From: Magnetococcales bacterium | GTDB taxonomy: Bacteria > Pseudomonadota > Magnetococcia > Magnetococcales > JADFWU01 | DNA: 64,000 bases | Assembly: GCA_015234045.1 (NCBI GenBank) | Contig: JADFWU010000009.1 | Span: 22,234 to 86,233 of the forward strand | Direction: 5' to 3' | Shown here: piece by piece, positions 32,851-44,485 of the stretch | How the letters are laid out: each line of letters begins with the position of its first letter | Position numbering within the stretch: the first letter of the stretch is position 1 | Translations under genes and position numbers: made by a program | The notes under the pieces: model-generated | What the model was told of the DNA's origin: nothing | What the model saw: the letters and a program-made list of their open reading frames with translations, nothing else | Database searches by the model: none

Positions 32851-35800
32851 ATGATTGATATGTTAAACGCAAATAGAGTCCGTTTTTATTCATTGATATC
32901 GGTTTTTTTGCTGATTTTGACGTTATTCACGCATGGATTCAGCACGGTCCAAGCGCAAACGGTAGCGCCACAAAAGGCCGACCCTGTTCGGGTTGCCTAT
33001 TGTCTTGACTGTGTTCCTTTCCACTTCCAGGATGGTCAAGGCAAACCAGCCGGTTTGATTATTGATCTATGGAATCTCTTTTCGCAAAAAACCGGCCAGC
33101 CAGTTATTTTTACGCCTTATACCTGGGATGAGACCCTGAAAAAAGTCGCCAGTGGTGAGGCGGATGCCCATGCCGGGCTATTCTTCAATGAAACACGGGA
33201 TAAGTTTCTGGATTATGGGCACTCCCTGAGCCGTACCAGTACTCATGTGTTTCTTTATAAAGCGTTGCCGATTATTTCTGAATTAACCGAAGTCTCTGCC
33301 TATCGGGTCGGTGTGCTCAGTGGAGATTATGTTGAAGGCTTTTTGAAACGGACGTTGCCACCAGAGACCGTGGTGTCCTATCCCAGTTATGAGGCGATTG
33401 TTACGGCTTTGAAATCCGGTCAGTTGCGTGCTTTTGCAGCGGATACACCCACCGGTATCTATCATCTGAAACAGGCGAATCTTCTGCCTGATTTCACCAT
33501 CAGGCCGTCTCAGTTGCTCTATGCCAATGATTGGTTTGTTGCGGTAACAGAAGGTCATTATCAACTTCTGGATCGTCTCAATACGGGATTTGGTCGCATT
33601 TCCAAGGATGAGCGATTACAGATTACCCGCAAATGGACCGCTCGGGGTGATGAAAAAGCCCTGATTATCGCCATGGATCGGGATTATCCGCCACTGACTA
33701 AAATGACCTCTTTTGGTGAGCCTGCCGGGCTATTGGTGGATTTTTGGCGGGCGTGGGCCAAAAAAACCGGCCATGAAGTGCGGTTTCGGATGAGCAATTG
33801 GGCAGACACCATTAAGGCCATGCAGAATGGTGAAGCGGATATTCACTCTGGGCTATTTCTGAATAAGGAACGTCTGGCATTCCTTGAGTATTCAAAACCA
33901 ATCTATCAGATCAATTCCAGCTTTTATTATCGCCGGGACAGTAAGCTACCCGATGATCCAAACCTGTTTGGTCAGCGCCGTATTTCGGTGATGTCAGGCA
34001 GTTATCAGGAAAGCATGCTGCGTCAGAACTATCCCAACCTCAATATTATTTCGTTGCCCTCCTGGCAGATGGTTTTGGAGGTGTTGAAAGAGGCGAAGGT
34101 GGATGCTGCCATCGGTGAAGATCTGACCATGGAAGTGTTGTTAGGCGAACTGGGCTGGAGTGGCGATATTCTCGCTAACCCTGCGCCGCTGTTGTCCAAT
34201 GTGGTTTATGGTGCGGTGCGCAAGGGTGATCACGCATTGTTGGCAAAACTCAACAGTGGGCAGGATGCTTTGAGCCTGAATGAAAAAGCCGCTATGGAGC
34301 GGGTTTGGGTTAGAAATCCGCAACGGCGTGTCTTTGAGGAGAGTGAATCAGTCCGCTCAGGGAAAGCGAAACTCACCATGGAAGAACGGGCTTGGCTGGA
34401 GGCACATCCTGATCTTCGTCTTGGTATTGATCCGGCTTGGCCGCCTTATGATTATTTGGATATGCGAGGAGATCATGCTGGGTTTGCAGCGGATATTCTG
34501 GCTAAAATTAGAAGCAACCTGGGAATAAGTATGGCATTGCAGCCGATCAGTTCCTGGAGTCAGACTTTGGAAGGGGCCAAACAGAGAAATATTGATGTGA
34601 TTTCACTCTGTACGCCAACACTCAAGAGATCAAAATATCTGCTGTTTTCCGATCCCGTTATTACCGTGCCTTGGGTGATTGCAACCCGTCGAGGGTATGA
34701 GTCGCCTCAAGGCGTGAGTTCTTTGCAGGGGAAGCGGGTTTTGGTGGCTGAAGGGTATTCTGTCATTGATGAATTGGCCAAGGTGTTTCCCGATCTGGTC
34801 TACGCCGAAGCGGCAACCGCCTTGGATGCACTGAGAAAGGTGTCATTGGGTCAAGCGGATGCCTATATCGGCTATTTGGGTGCTATCAATCATCTGATTC
34901 AGACAGAAGGACTCTATAATTTGCACGTAGCAGGGCCAACGGGTTTTTCTGCCAAGGAGTTGTCCATCTGTTTGCGGTCAGATTGGCCCGAGTTGTTGAC
35001 CATCATCAACAAGGGACTGGGCACGCTTTCCCGAATGGAGATTCAGGAGATTGCCAACCGATGGGTCTCGGCAGAACAAAGCATGCTCGCTTCGGACTCA
35101 ATAGAACATGTCATCCTATCTGTTGAAGAGCAGCAATGGTTAGCACAACATCCAGAAGTCCGCATTGCTTTTGATGCCAACTTTGGGCCTTATAGTCGCG
35201 CCGTTCCAGAGGCGGGTTTTGCAGGTTATGCCGTTGATGTCGCCCATTTGATTTCTAATAAGACCGGCATAAAATTCACCTATCATCCTGATGGACAATG
35301 GCAAACTCTATATGAAGCGGCTCAACGTCGTGAAGTGGATGTGGTCGCAGAAATGGTGCCGCAGGAGGCGCAGAAAGCGTGGTTTTCTTTTACTGAACCG
35401 TACATTTTTCTCTCCACCTATCTGTTCACCAAAAACAGTGATACACGCATTGAATCACGCGATGATATCGCAGGCATGCGTGTGGCGATGGTTGAGGGGC
35501 ACGCCTATAATGGTGAGATTCTTAAAGCACATCCAGATATTGCCCCTGTTTATGTCAAGACAATTCTGGAAGCTCTGACAACACTTCGTGCAGGTCACGC
35601 GGATGTTTTTGTTGCAGATATTGACGTTGCTAATTATATAAAAAATAAACACGCCATGAATGATCTGCATGCGGCAGTGTTGTGGCAGCAGAACGTGGGC
35701 AACAAGGCTTTTGGTGTGCGTAAGGATTGGCCAGAGCTGGTATCTATTCTAAACAAGGGACTGACAGCCATTTCCAAAAAGGAGTGGTCCACGCTACGCA

Positions 35801-38800
35801 ACAAATGGATCACCTCTCAATCGGCGCATAATTCCACAGATACATATCAAAATCAAAAGATAACCGACCAAGATGATAAAGAGCGTCTTATCGGTCATGA
35901 AAACAAACTGACCTGGATTATCATCAGTGTCATTGTTTTATTTGTTCTGTTGCTGGTGGCAGTGGTAATACTGCCTCGGATTGTTTCTGATGACGTATTA
36001 GCCAACCATTTTGGCTCGAAGAAATTCCGTGTAATAGCACTGGCTGGGACCAGTTTGATGGTTGTGTTAGTGCTTTTGCTGGTTTGGTATACCATTGCTC
36101 AGAATAAAAAAGTGGTGTTGGATTCAATACAAGCTGAACTGAGCGTTGTTCTGCAAGGCACAATGGAGCGGCATGATCTCTGGATCACTGAGCATCTGAA
36201 TCTGTTAACGCAGTTAGGCCGAGACCATGAACTGGTCGAAATTACCAAGCAGCTGTTGGTTGTTAAACCAGAAGTCACAGCACTGATGATATCCAAACCT
36301 TTGGCAGATGTGCGTGCATTTGTTGCCAAGCGAGAGAGAGAGTTTGGCAAAATTGGATTTTTCATCATCAGTCCAGACCATATCAGCATTGCTTCACAAC
36401 GGGATAGCAACTTAGGCAGTCAGAATCTCATCTCTGAACAACGGCCCGACCTGTTAAATAAAGTTTTTGCAGGTCATTCGCTATTTATTCCGCCCATTCA
36501 TTCTGATGTCACCCTGGAAAAAGGACAGAAGAAAAAACCGCTCACCATGTTCTTTGCCGTACCTATTCGTGATGTGGATGGCAGTGTGCTTGCGGTCTTG
36601 ACACAGAGGCTGATGCCCAAAGAGCAAATGTCCCAGATCATGCATAGTGGTCGAATTGGCCGTACTGGTGAAACATATATTATCGATTTAGAGGGAAGAA
36701 TTGTCACAGAGAGTCGATTCGTTGAGCAGCTCTATGAGATTGATTTGTTAGATCGCAATAGCAAAGAATCACAGATGTTAGAGGCACGTAATCCCGGAAA
36801 AAGCTTGTTGACTGGTTATCGACCCAATCAAGCGCCCTCAGAGCGTCCCTTTACCAAAATGGCGCAGGACATTTTTCGCATAGCCGAAGAGATGGCACAA
36901 CAGGAACATGGACGTTTGCACAGTGATATGGTCGTTGATATGACAGGATATCGGGATTATCGCGGTACACAGGTGTTCGGTGCCTGGATGTGGGAGCCGC
37001 ATCTCGGTCTCGGAATAGCCACTGAAATTGATGTGGAAGAAGCGCTGGGTGGTTACTACAGTGTGCGTCAGAATGTGTTGATTATCACCGGTGTTACGCT
37101 GTTTCTCTCCATCATGTCAATTCTGTTGACCGTTATGCTGGGTGAGCGAGCCACTCGGATCATGCGCCGGACTCAAGCAGAGTTGGAAGGGCATGTGGAA
37201 GAGAGAACACACGCCCTGCAAGAGAGTCAAGAACGCCAGGAATTGGCGCTCAAAGGCGGTGAACTGGGCTTTTGGGATGTGGATTTTCCCGCAGGTGTTA
37301 CAGTGGTGAATGAGCGTTATGCGCACATATTCGGTTTTTCCATGGCCCATCTGGAGAAGAATCGTGATGACTGGATCAAACGCCTACATCCTGACGACAG
37401 GGACCGTGTGTTGTCGATTGGTCATCGCTATCGCAACGGCGAGGAGTCCACTTACGAGGTGGAGTATCGCGTCATAAAGCCAGATGGCAATATCTCCTGG
37501 GTCGTCTCCAAAGGTGCCACGATGGCTTGGGATGACGAGGGTAAGGCCCAACGGATGGTGGGCACGGTTCAGGATATTACTGCCCGTAAAACAATGGAAT
37601 CAGAGCTGGCCAAGAGCCAGGAACAACTGCAAGCCATCATGGATAACTCGCCTGCGCTAATCTATGCCAAGGATCTGGATGGGCGCTATTTTCTGGTCAA
37701 TAAACAGTGGTCTGAAGTCCTGAATCTGGATGCTGATGCGGTATTGAATCGAACGGATTTTGAAATCTTTCCTGATGATCTGGCGCAACGGTTTGTCGAG
37801 AATGATCGTGACGTTTTGGAACAGGGTAAACCCATGCAGATGGAGGAAGTTGCCCAGCAAAAAGATGGTCAGCACACCTATATTTCTTATAAATTCCCAT
37901 TGTTGGATCAGGAAGGCAAACCCTATGCAGTGTGTGGTGTTTCTCAGGATGTAACCGAGTTGAAGGCGCAGACAGCCGCATTGATGCAGGAGCGTTCCTT
38001 GCTCACTTCTCTGATCAATTCATTACCGGATGTGGTGTTTTTCAAAAACCGTAAGAGCATCTATCTGGGCTGTAATAAAGCGTTTGAAGAGTTGGTTGGC
38101 AAGCCTCAGGAATCCTTTATACAGAAGGATGATTTTGCTGTTTTTCCAGAGAAAGTTGCCCGTTTGTTCCGTGATAATGATATCGAAATGTTGAACACAG
38201 GTGTTGCCAAAACCAATGAAGAGTGGGTGAGATATCCTGATGGTCGCAAAGTGCTGTTGGATACCATTAAGACACCGTTCTACTCGCCGGAAGGAGAGAT
38301 GCTTGGCATCATCGGTGTGTCACGGGATATTACCGAACGTAAGGTAATGGAAGAGCGGTTGGATATGGCACTCAAAGGCGCGAACGCCGGTCTTTGGGAT
38401 TGGTCCGCTGCAACTGGTGAGCTGTTCACCAGTGATATTTGGGCCACCATGTTGGGGTATACGCCTGAAGCGTTGGATGAAAAATTTGGCCAGAAATTTG
38501 AGCGTTGGGCTGCTCTGATCCATCCAGACGATCTCGACCATGCTTTGGAAGAGGTGCAACGCCATATCGATGGTGAAGTCGAGATCTACAAAACAGAGTT
38601 TCGCATGCGTACGGCGGATGGAAAGTGGAAATGGATTCTTGATATCGGTCGGGCATCAGAGCGGGATGATGAAGGCAAAGGAACCCGAATCGTGGGCGTT
38701 CATCTTGATATTGATGATGCCAAGATCATGGAAATTGAGATCCTGAAGGCCAAGGAAGCGGCGGAAGAGGCCACCAAAGCCAAGTCCGATTTCCTGGCCA

Positions 38801-40992
38801 ATATGAGCCATGAAATTCGCACGCCGATGAATGCCATCATCGGCATGAGCCATCTGGCATTACAGACTGAATTGAGCCGTAAGCAAAAGGATTATATCGA
38901 TAAAATCCACAATGCAGCCAATGCGTTGCTTGGTATCATCAACGATATTCTCGACTTCTCCAAAATCGAAGCCGGCAAGATGGATATGGAAGCCACATCA
39001 TTCCGATTGAGTGATGTGTTGGATAATCTGGCCAATCTGATTACCGTAAAGGTCAGAGAAAAAGGGCTTGAGTTGCTGACCGCCTTTGACGGCACTGCAC
39101 CGGACGGCTTGATTGGTGATCCACTCCGTTTGGGTCAGATTCTAATCAATCTTGCCAACAATGCGGTGAAGTTTACCGAGGAAGGTGAGATCGTGGTTCG
39201 GGTTGATCCTGAGGAGATTCAAGGCGATAACGTGCGTTTGCGTTTTACAGTCTCTGATACCGGTATTGGAATGACTGAAGAGCAGGTGGGTCGCCTGTTC
39301 CAGTCATTCAGTCAGGCGGATGCCTCTACAACGCGCAAATATGGCGGTACCGGGCTGGGTCTGACCATCAGTAAACGGCTTACCGAGATGATGGATGGTG
39401 AAATCTGGGTGGAGAGCACGCTGGGTGTGGGGAGTCGCTTTATCTTTACCGCGAATTTTGGCATTTCCGATGAAATGCCGTCAGCCTGTCCGGTGCCTGC
39501 GCCAGACGTGCGCGGTTTGCATGTGCTGGTGGTGGATGACAGCCCAATTGCTCGGGAAATTTTGCAACAGCTCGGTCAAAGTCTCTCTTTTGAGATGGTG
39601 CTTGCGTCCAGTGGTGCTGAAGCGTTGGAGATGGTTCAGGCACAGGATAAAAGACTCAATCCCTTTAAATTGGTGTTGATGGATTGGAAAATGCCGATAA
39701 TGGATGGTGTTGAAACCATTCGCAGAATTCAGGAAATTAGCCTGAATAGACCACCTAAAATAGTGATGGTTACCGCCAATGATCGGGATGATTTGATGGC
39801 CAGACTGGGTGATGTGGTTGTGGATGGCACTTTGACCAAACCGGTATCCAGTTCAACGCTATTGGATGCGGCTATGGTTGCTTTGGGCTATGACGTTGAA
39901 CACAGTTCTGATGAATCCGGTGATACACTGGGTCTTGAGTTGGTTCAGGGCATTCGTGGGGCGCGGATTCTCCTTGTGGAGGATAATGAAGTCAATCAAC
40001 AGGTGGCTACTGAGTTGCTTGAAATGGCTCAATTGGTTGTCACAATTGCCGAAAATGGTCAGCTCGCTGTAGATCGTATCAAAAATGACAGTTTCGATGC
40101 CGTGTTGATGGATATGCAGATGCCGGTTATGGACGGCTATACCGCCTCGCGTGAGATCCGCAAAGATCCAAGTCTCAATGAGATGGCGATCATTGCGATG
40201 ACCGCCAATGCCATGGCTGGAGATCGGGAAAAATGTCTGGATGCAGGCATGAACGATCATGTGGCCAAGCCCATTGATCCAAAAGAGATGTTCGCGGCGT
40301 TGGCCCGTTGGATCAAGCCTGGTGAACGTGCGGTTCCACAAGCGTTGCTGGCCAAGCAGGCTGCATCCATGGGCAGAGATGAACAGGAAACACTGGACCT
40401 TCCTGGTTTTGATTTGAAGTCTGCGCTGGCGCGAATGGGTGGTAATGTCAAAGCCTACCGAAAGACGTTGAAAAAAGTATTGGACGCTGAAACGGATGCC
40501 ATGCAACGGCTGGAGAACAGTTTGGCTGTTGGTGACACTGAAACCGCCGTGCGTATTGCCCATACCTTAAAAGGGGTGTTTGGAAACGTTGGTGCAACGG
40601 CTCTACAATTGATTGCTGGTGAATTAGAGGCCGCTCTTAAAGCGTCAGAGGCACAGCCTGAAGCATTGATGCAACAAACCGCTGTACAACTCAATGAAAC
40701 GCTGGCAATTATTGCCGCTGCACTTGATGGCGATCGTAAAGCAACGGCATCGGACAGTGCTGATAATGATTCTTCTGGATCTTTGGATATCAGTGCAGAT
40801 CTTCAATCCATTGCTGAACAGATTGACGCGTATGATTCGACATCAGAAGATTCTGTGGAAGATCTATTGGAAAAGGTGACCGACCCTGCAATTAAGGCTT
40901 CTCTTAATCAGCTGAAAGGCCATCTTGGAAACTATGATTTTGATGCCGCTACAGAGGTGTTGACGGAATTGATTGAAGCGCAGAAGAAATAA
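32851..40992 (+). CDS. Giant hybrid histidine kinase with four tandem solute-binding domains
   Basis: A 2713-aa inner-membrane sensor of BvgS-like design. A signal/TM segment is followed by four type 3 solute-binding domains starting near residues 46, 268, 521 and 768. Next come TM segments near 1021-1043 and 1061-1083, a large extracytoplasmic Cache-like region to about 1400, and TM near 1410-1433. Four PAS domains (about 1460-1965) precede HisKA with H1987 ([13 protein letters not shown]) and HATPase ([14 protein letters not shown]). Two receivers follow with phospho-acceptors D2278 and D2421, then a C-terminal Hpt domain with H2571 (HTLKG). The full His-Asp-His relay is present. An HD-GYP regulator follows after 70 bp and is a likely output. 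Four tandem ligand domains exceed the usual two of BvgS. Confidence 0.93.
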   Translation: MIDMLNANRVRFYSLISVFLLILTLFTHGFSTVQAQTVAPQKADPVRVAYCLDCVPFHFQDGQGKPAGLIIDLWNLFSQKTGQPVIFTPYTWDETLKKVASGEADAHAGLFFNETRDKFLDYGHSLSRTSTHVFLYKALPIISELTEVSAYRVGVLSGDYVEGFLKRTLPPETVVSYPSYEAIVTALKSGQLRAFAADTPTGIYHLKQANLLPDFTIRPSQLLYANDWFVAVTEGHYQLLDRLNTGFGRISKDERLQITRKWTARGDEKALIIAMDRDYPPLTKMTSFGEPAGLLVDFWRAWAKKTGHEVRFRMSNWADTIKAMQNGEADIHSGLFLNKERLAFLEYSKPIYQINSSFYYRRDSKLPDDPNLFGQRRISVMSGSYQESMLRQNYPNLNIISLPSWQMVLEVLKEAKVDAAIGEDLTMEVLLGELGWSGDILANPAPLLSNVVYGAVRKGDHALLAKLNSGQDALSLNEKAAMERVWVRNPQRRVFEESESVRSGKAKLTMEERAWLEAHPDLRLGIDPAWPPYDYLDMRGDHAGFAADILAKIRSNLGISMALQPISSWSQTLEGAKQRNIDVISLCTPTLKRSKYLLFSDPVITVPWVIATRRGYESPQGVSSLQGKRVLVAEGYSVIDELAKVFPDLVYAEAATALDALRKVSLGQADAYIGYLGAINHLIQTEGLYNLHVAGPTGFSAKELSICLRSDWPELLTIINKGLGTLSRMEIQEIANRWVSAEQSMLASDSIEHVILSVEEQQWLAQHPEVRIAFDANFGPYSRAVPEAGFAGYAVDVAHLISNKTGIKFTYHPDGQWQTLYEAAQRREVDVVAEMVPQEAQKAWFSFTEPYIFLSTYLFTKNSDTRIESRDDIAGMRVAMVEGHAYNGEILKAHPDIAPVYVKTILEALTTLRAGHADVFVADIDVANYIKNKHAMNDLHAAVLWQQNVGNKAFGVRKDWPELVSILNKGLTAISKKEWSTLRNKWITSQSAHNSTDTYQNQKITDQDDKERLIGHENKLTWIIISVIVLFVLLLVAVVILPRIVSDDVLANHFGSKKFRVIALAGTSLMVVLVLLLVWYTIAQNKKVVLDSIQAELSVVLQGTMERHDLWITEHLNLLTQLGRDHELVEITKQLLVVKPEVTALMISKPLADVRAFVAKREREFGKIGFFIISPDHISIASQRDSNLGSQNLISEQRPDLLNKVFAGHSLFIPPIHSDVTLEKGQKKKPLTMFFAVPIRDVDGSVLAVLTQRLMPKEQMSQIMHSGRIGRTGETYIIDLEGRIVTESRFVEQLYEIDLLDRNSKESQMLEARNPGKSLLTGYRPNQAPSERPFTKMAQDIFRIAEEMAQQEHGRLHSDMVVDMTGYRDYRGTQVFGAWMWEPHLGLGIATEIDVEEALGGYYSVRQNVLIITGVTLFLSIMSILLTVMLGERATRIMRRTQAELEGHVEERTHALQESQERQELALKGGELGFWDVDFPAGVTVVNERYAHIFGFSMAHLEKNRDDWIKRLHPDDRDRVLSIGHRYRNGEESTYEVEYRVIKPDGNISWVVSKGATMAWDDEGKAQRMVGTVQDITARKTMESELAKSQEQLQAIMDNSPALIYAKDLDGRYFLVNKQWSEVLNLDADAVLNRTDFEIFPDDLAQRFVENDRDVLEQGKPMQMEEVAQQKDGQHTYISYKFPLLDQEGKPYAVCGVSQDVTELKAQTAALMQERSLLTSLINSLPDVVFFKNRKSIYLGCNKAFEELVGKPQESFIQKDDFAVFPEKVARLFRDNDIEMLNTGVAKTNEEWVRYPDGRKVLLDTIKTPFYSPEGEMLGIIGVSRDITERKVMEERLDMALKGANAGLWDWSAATGELFTSDIWATMLGYTPEALDEKFGQKFERWAALIHPDDLDHALEEVQRHIDGEVEIYKTEFRMRTADGKWKWILDIGRASERDDEGKGTRIVGVHLDIDDAKIMEIEILKAKEAAEEATKAKSDFLANMSHEIRTPMNAIIGMSHLALQTELSRKQKDYIDKIHNAANALLGIINDILDFSKIEAGKMDMEATSFRLSDVLDNLANLITVKVREKGLELLTAFDGTAPDGLIGDPLRLGQILINLANNAVKFTEEGEIVVRVDPEEIQGDNVRLRFTVSDTGIGMTEEQVGRLFQSFSQADASTTRKYGGTGLGLTISKRLTEMMDGEIWVESTLGVGSRFIFTANFGISDEMPSACPVPAPDVRGLHVLVVDDSPIAREILQQLGQSLSFEMVLASSGAEALEMVQAQDKRLNPFKLVLMDWKMPIMDGVETIRRIQEISLNRPPKIVMVTANDRDDLMARLGDVVVDGTLTKPVSSSTLLDAAMVALGYDVEHSSDESGDTLGLELVQGIRGARILLVEDNEVNQQVATELLEMAQLVVTIAENGQLAVDRIKNDSFDAVLMDMQMPVMDGYTASREIRKDPSLNEMAIIAMTANAMAGDREKCLDAGMNDHVAKPIDPKEMFAALARWIKPGERAVPQALLAKQAASMGRDEQETLDLPGFDLKSALARMGGNVKAYRKTLKKVLDAETDAMQRLENSLAVGDTETAVRIAHTLKGVFGNVGATALQLIAGELEAALKASEAQPEALMQQTAVQLNETLAIIAAALDGDRKATASDSADNDSSGSLDISADLQSIAEQIDAYDSTSEDSVEDLLEKVTDPAIKASLNQLKGHLGNYDFDAATEVLTELIEAQKK

Positions 40993-41004
40993 GGTACACT
41001 TATA

Positions 41005-41030
41005 TAGGTGTTACGCAGTTGAATGAATTT
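41005..41030 (+). repeat. Dispersed intergenic repeat, copy 3
   Basis: TAGGTGTTACGCAGTTGAATG followed by AATTT matches copy 1 at 5194 almost base for base. It occupies much of the 70-bp gap between the giant kinase and the HD-GYP regulator, so any read-through transcript would include it. Confidence 0.6.
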
Positions 41031-41062
41031 TACAGGTTAAGCGTGCAGTTAAGGAGAGGGTA

Positions 41063-42187
41063 ATGCGTCAGAAAGCTGAAAAACCGATCGTTCTTGCTGT
41101 AGATGACACGCCGGCCAACATTGATGTGGTCAAAGGTGTTTTGTCACAAACCTATCTGGTTCAGGCAGCAGTGAATGGCAAAATGGCTCTGAAGGTTATA
41201 GAACGCAAAAAACCTGATTTGATTCTGTTGGATATCATGATGCCGGATATGGACGGTTATCAGGTGTGCCAACAACTCAAAAGCAGTGACGAAACACGTG
41301 ATATTCCAGTGATTTTCCTCACTGCCAAAGCGGAAGTGGAAGATGAGGCCAAAGGGCTCGGTTTGGGTGCGGTGGATTATATCACCAAGCCAATCAGTCC
41401 AGCGATTCTTAAGGAGCGGATTAAAACGCATCTGGCCCTGAAAATCGCCCGGGATCAGTTGAAACGTCAAAATGAACTGCTGGAAGAGCGGGTGCTGGAG
41501 CGTACCCAACAGTTGGACGAGTTGCAGGATGTTGCCATGGTGGCCATGGGCTCTTTGGCTGAAGCGCGAGATCCTGAGACCGGCAACCATATTCGACGCA
41601 CTCAGTATTATGTGAAACTGCTGGCAGAGAAGTTGAAAAATCATCCAAAATACAGCGCGTTTCTCACACCCAGTAATATCACCTCACTGTTCAAATCCGC
41701 ACCTCTGCATGATATCGGCAAAGTGGGCGTACCAGACCATATTCTACTCAAGCCCGGCAAGCTGACCGATGAAGAGTTTGTCGAAATGAAGAAACACGCC
41801 CAATATGGACGAGATGCCATGGTCGCTGCTGAAAAGACCATGACGCGGGCGGATAATTTCTTGATCTTTGCCAAACAGATTGCCTATACCCATCACGAAA
41901 AATGGGATGGTTCCGGCTATCCAGAACAGCTGAAAGGGGAGGATATTCCCATTGCAGCCCGTTTGATGGCCATTGCCGATGTCTATGATGCCTTGATCAG
42001 TCGTCGGGTGTATAAACCACCATTCCCCCATGAAAAAGCGGTGGCCATCATCACCGAGGGCCGAGGCAGTCACTTTGACCCGGATATGGTGGACGCTTTT
42101 TTGGAGATTTCAGAGGATTTCTTTGCTATTGCTCAACAATATGCTGATTCAGAAGAGGATGTGAAGGCGAAAGCGGGTATTAAGTGA
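41063..42187 (+). CDS. Response regulator with HD-GYP domain (c-di-GMP phosphodiesterase)
   Basis: A 374-aa cytoplasmic protein. The N-terminal receiver has phospho-acceptor D57 (LILLDIMMPDMDG) and an acidic pocket at D14/D15. A helical linker leads to an HD-GYP domain with HDIGKVGVPDHILLKPG and HHEKWDGSGYPEQLKGE, both intact, so it should hydrolyse c-di-GMP to GMP/pGpG with a metal centre. GGAGAGGG lies just before the ATG. It follows the giant kinase on the same strand and is its most likely phosphorylation target. It converges with the HD-domain gene on the other strand 31 bp away. Confidence 0.93.
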   Translation: MRQKAEKPIVLAVDDTPANIDVVKGVLSQTYLVQAAVNGKMALKVIERKKPDLILLDIMMPDMDGYQVCQQLKSSDETRDIPVIFLTAKAEVEDEAKGLGLGAVDYITKPISPAILKERIKTHLALKIARDQLKRQNELLEERVLERTQQLDELQDVAMVAMGSLAEARDPETGNHIRRTQYYVKLLAEKLKNHPKYSAFLTPSNITSLFKSAPLHDIGKVGVPDHILLKPGKLTDEEFVEMKKHAQYGRDAMVAAEKTMTRADNFLIFAKQIAYTHHEKWDGSGYPEQLKGEDIPIAARLMAIADVYDALISRRVYKPPFPHEKAVAIITEGRGSHFDPDMVDAFLEISEDFFAIAQQYADSEEDVKAKAGIK

Positions 42188-42218
42188 TGAAATGCGTTTC
42201 AATGTATCTGTAATACAG

Positions 42219-44201
42219 TTAGACGCTCCAATGTGCGCCCTGAGCAACAGTGCTGAGATCTGGCAAGGCGATCAGGTCGGTAAAGTCCAACTCCACCACG
42301 CCGATTTGATTGATCAACAAGTCTTGAATGGGTGTGAGACGACCAGCTTCATTGAGCTTTTGAAGCGTTTCGAGATCATCACCTTCACGAAGAATCATGA
42401 AACGGGCATGGGTCTCATCAATCTCTTCCATCACTTGAATGTCGTAGAAAATCTTGCGCACAGGATCAATGCCACACTTGGAAAGATTGGCCTGGGGAAT
42501 GTTGATACCCTTTTTAATCAACCAATCCATGGGGATACCGCTTTTTACTGTGCGGACATGGTTTAAAAATCCCGCTTGATCCAGTTGACTGTCGGTAACA
42601 CCGAGTTTTTTGAGGTCTTCAGCCGTCAATCGTTTTTCATTGCCCGGTAGGGTGATGGTGAGTTGCTTGAGCGGATGGATGTTCAGCCGTTTCAGTTTCT
42701 CTTCATTAATGGGCACGCTGCGTTGTTGTAAACGGGCGGGCGAGATGCCGCCTTTTTTGCGGATCAGTTCAATATCAAAAGCACGGGTTTTGGCATGGCC
42801 CATTAAGCCCGATTTCTCCAGATCCTCTACAGTGAGCCAGAGTCGTTTGGCATCCAGTTGAAGCACTTGCCGTTCTTGAATTACCCGATTTTTAATGGGA
42901 GCAACGCCGGCTGCCTGACAGGCAGATTCAGACAGATCCATATTGATGCGTTTGTTTTTATTGATCTGTTCCAATACACGAATCGTCAAACCACCACGGC
43001 GGCGGATACGCTCCATATCCATGCCGACATTAGAGAGCACTGAGAGATATCCCAATTTTTCCAGGTCGTAATAAGTCAGCATCGGTGTAGGCTTAATCGC
43101 CTTGGCTCTCATGGGTTTAAAAACCCGTTTTTCCTTCTCCCTTGGCAAGGCAAATCGACGCCCTTCGGGTAGGAGATTGGGATGCTGACGCATATAAACC
43201 TGGTGCCATGCCTCATAGTGTCTGGGATTGAAATGTCCCATTTTGGCATCGGAATTCATGATCACCAGCACTTTGAAAGCGTCCAGTTCCCGTTTATATG
43301 AACGGGACTCTTCCAATGCGGAAACCATGTCCGCCAAGGAAGATGCCTGGATGATGTCCAGGTGATCCGGGCTTACTTCTGAAACGACCTTGGCAATGTC
43401 AATCTTAAGATTTTTTAGGATATAGTCTTTGTGTAGCGTCAGGCCGCCATACCCTTTGCCGGCAACGGATGCATACCATTCATGATGCAGCAGAGCGGTG
43501 AGCATGGGCAGGCTGGGTGTTTGTCCACGCCGATGCAGCAGAATTGCACCAAACAGCGGGTGGTGTTGAATCTCTTTCCATTGTTGGGCACTGAGCCGTC
43601 CAGGCCAATCCAATGTTTCAAGTTTGACTTTGGTCTTGCCCACGTCATGACTTAATGCGGCGAGAGCGCCTTTGACGATTTTATTGTCATCCCAACCCAG
43701 TTCACGGCCAATGGCCATGAGAATAAAACCAGAGATCAGGCTATGACGGGCGGTGCTGTCATGGTGTTGCGTCAGGCCCACCAGTTTTTCGGTGGCATTG
43801 GCAGAGAACAGGCTCTCGATATCGTCGAGATTATCCCGAATCATCCGCTCCAGGTCTTGCATGTCCTGCTGACGTTGAAACTGTTCGCCCACGTCTTCAA
43901 TATTGCCAAGGGCATTCTGAACGATTGCATCAATCGTCTCGAACATTTTGTCCATATGATCCGCCGTTTTGGCGATGGACTTTTCCTGAACTGATTCTGC
44001 AAAAACTGTGGTAATACCGCGTGCTGCAAGCTGTTTGATGAGTTGGGCGGTGAGCAGCGTATAACGCGGAACCAGAATCGCATCGGAACCAGAAGGCATT
44101 TTAATATGGGCGGAAAGCCGCATATTCTGCAAAAGCGCAGGATCGGAGAGTTTATATTCTCCCTCTGCCAATGCTTCATTGGTTGCGACATCATCAGGCA
44201 T
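42219..44201 (-). CDS. HD-domain (HD-GYP-like) protein with C-terminal triple repeat
   Basis: A 660-aa cytoplasmic protein. The middle (about 150-300) is an HD phosphohydrolase domain with LSHDVGKTKVK and HHEWYASVAGKGYGG. The latter corresponds to the GYP region of HD-GYP enzymes but is altered (no Asp-Gly pair, and Gly instead of Pro), so activity on c-di-GMP is uncertain. From about 375 to 610 there are three degenerate units of about 70-80 residues. They start LTYYDLEKLG, LTVEDLEKSG and LTAEDLKKLG, continue with a basic-Gly-Gly segment (IRRRGGL, IRKKGGI, LIKKGIN) and end near GVAPIK, NIHPLK and GIDPVR. I do not know this repeat. It lies 284 bp after the PilZ gene on the same strand; that gap shows nothing clear. 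Confidence 0.85.
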   Translation of the reverse strand: MPDDVATNEALAEGEYKLSDPALLQNMRLSAHIKMPSGSDAILVPRYTLLTAQLIKQLAARGITTVFAESVQEKSIAKTADHMDKMFETIDAIVQNALGNIEDVGEQFQRQQDMQDLERMIRDNLDDIESLFSANATEKLVGLTQHHDSTARHSLISGFILMAIGRELGWDDNKIVKGALAALSHDVGKTKVKLETLDWPGRLSAQQWKEIQHHPLFGAILLHRRGQTPSLPMLTALLHHEWYASVAGKGYGGLTLHKDYILKNLKIDIAKVVSEVSPDHLDIIQASSLADMVSALEESRSYKRELDAFKVLVIMNSDAKMGHFNPRHYEAWHQVYMRQHPNLLPEGRRFALPREKEKRVFKPMRAKAIKPTPMLTYYDLEKLGYLSVLSNVGMDMERIRRRGGLTIRVLEQINKNKRINMDLSESACQAAGVAPIKNRVIQERQVLQLDAKRLWLTVEDLEKSGLMGHAKTRAFDIELIRKKGGISPARLQQRSVPINEEKLKRLNIHPLKQLTITLPGNEKRLTAEDLKKLGVTDSQLDQAGFLNHVRTVKSGIPMDWLIKKGINIPQANLSKCGIDPVRKIFYDIQVMEEIDETHARFMILREGDDLETLQKLNEAGRLTPIQDLLINQIGVVELDFTDLIALPDLSTVAQGAHWSV

Positions 44202-44485
44202 GTTGGACCCTTTGGGCTGAATTCTGTTAGAATCTGCTTACCGATATGTTTTTACTTATTAAAAGCGCCTTAAACACACCCTTGGTCAGATTCAGCTTCT
44301 CAATGCAGAGCACCAAGATAATCTATTCCAAGCCAGGATGCCATATAATGTTAGGTTGGAAGAATGGACAAACAAAAAAATAATCCAATCGCCCATAAAT
44401 ACATGCGTTGAAATATTGGTATGAAAAATTCAAATATGACAAATGTCTAACGGTGAGTAGACGGACTCCGGTTTGACCGCTGCCT

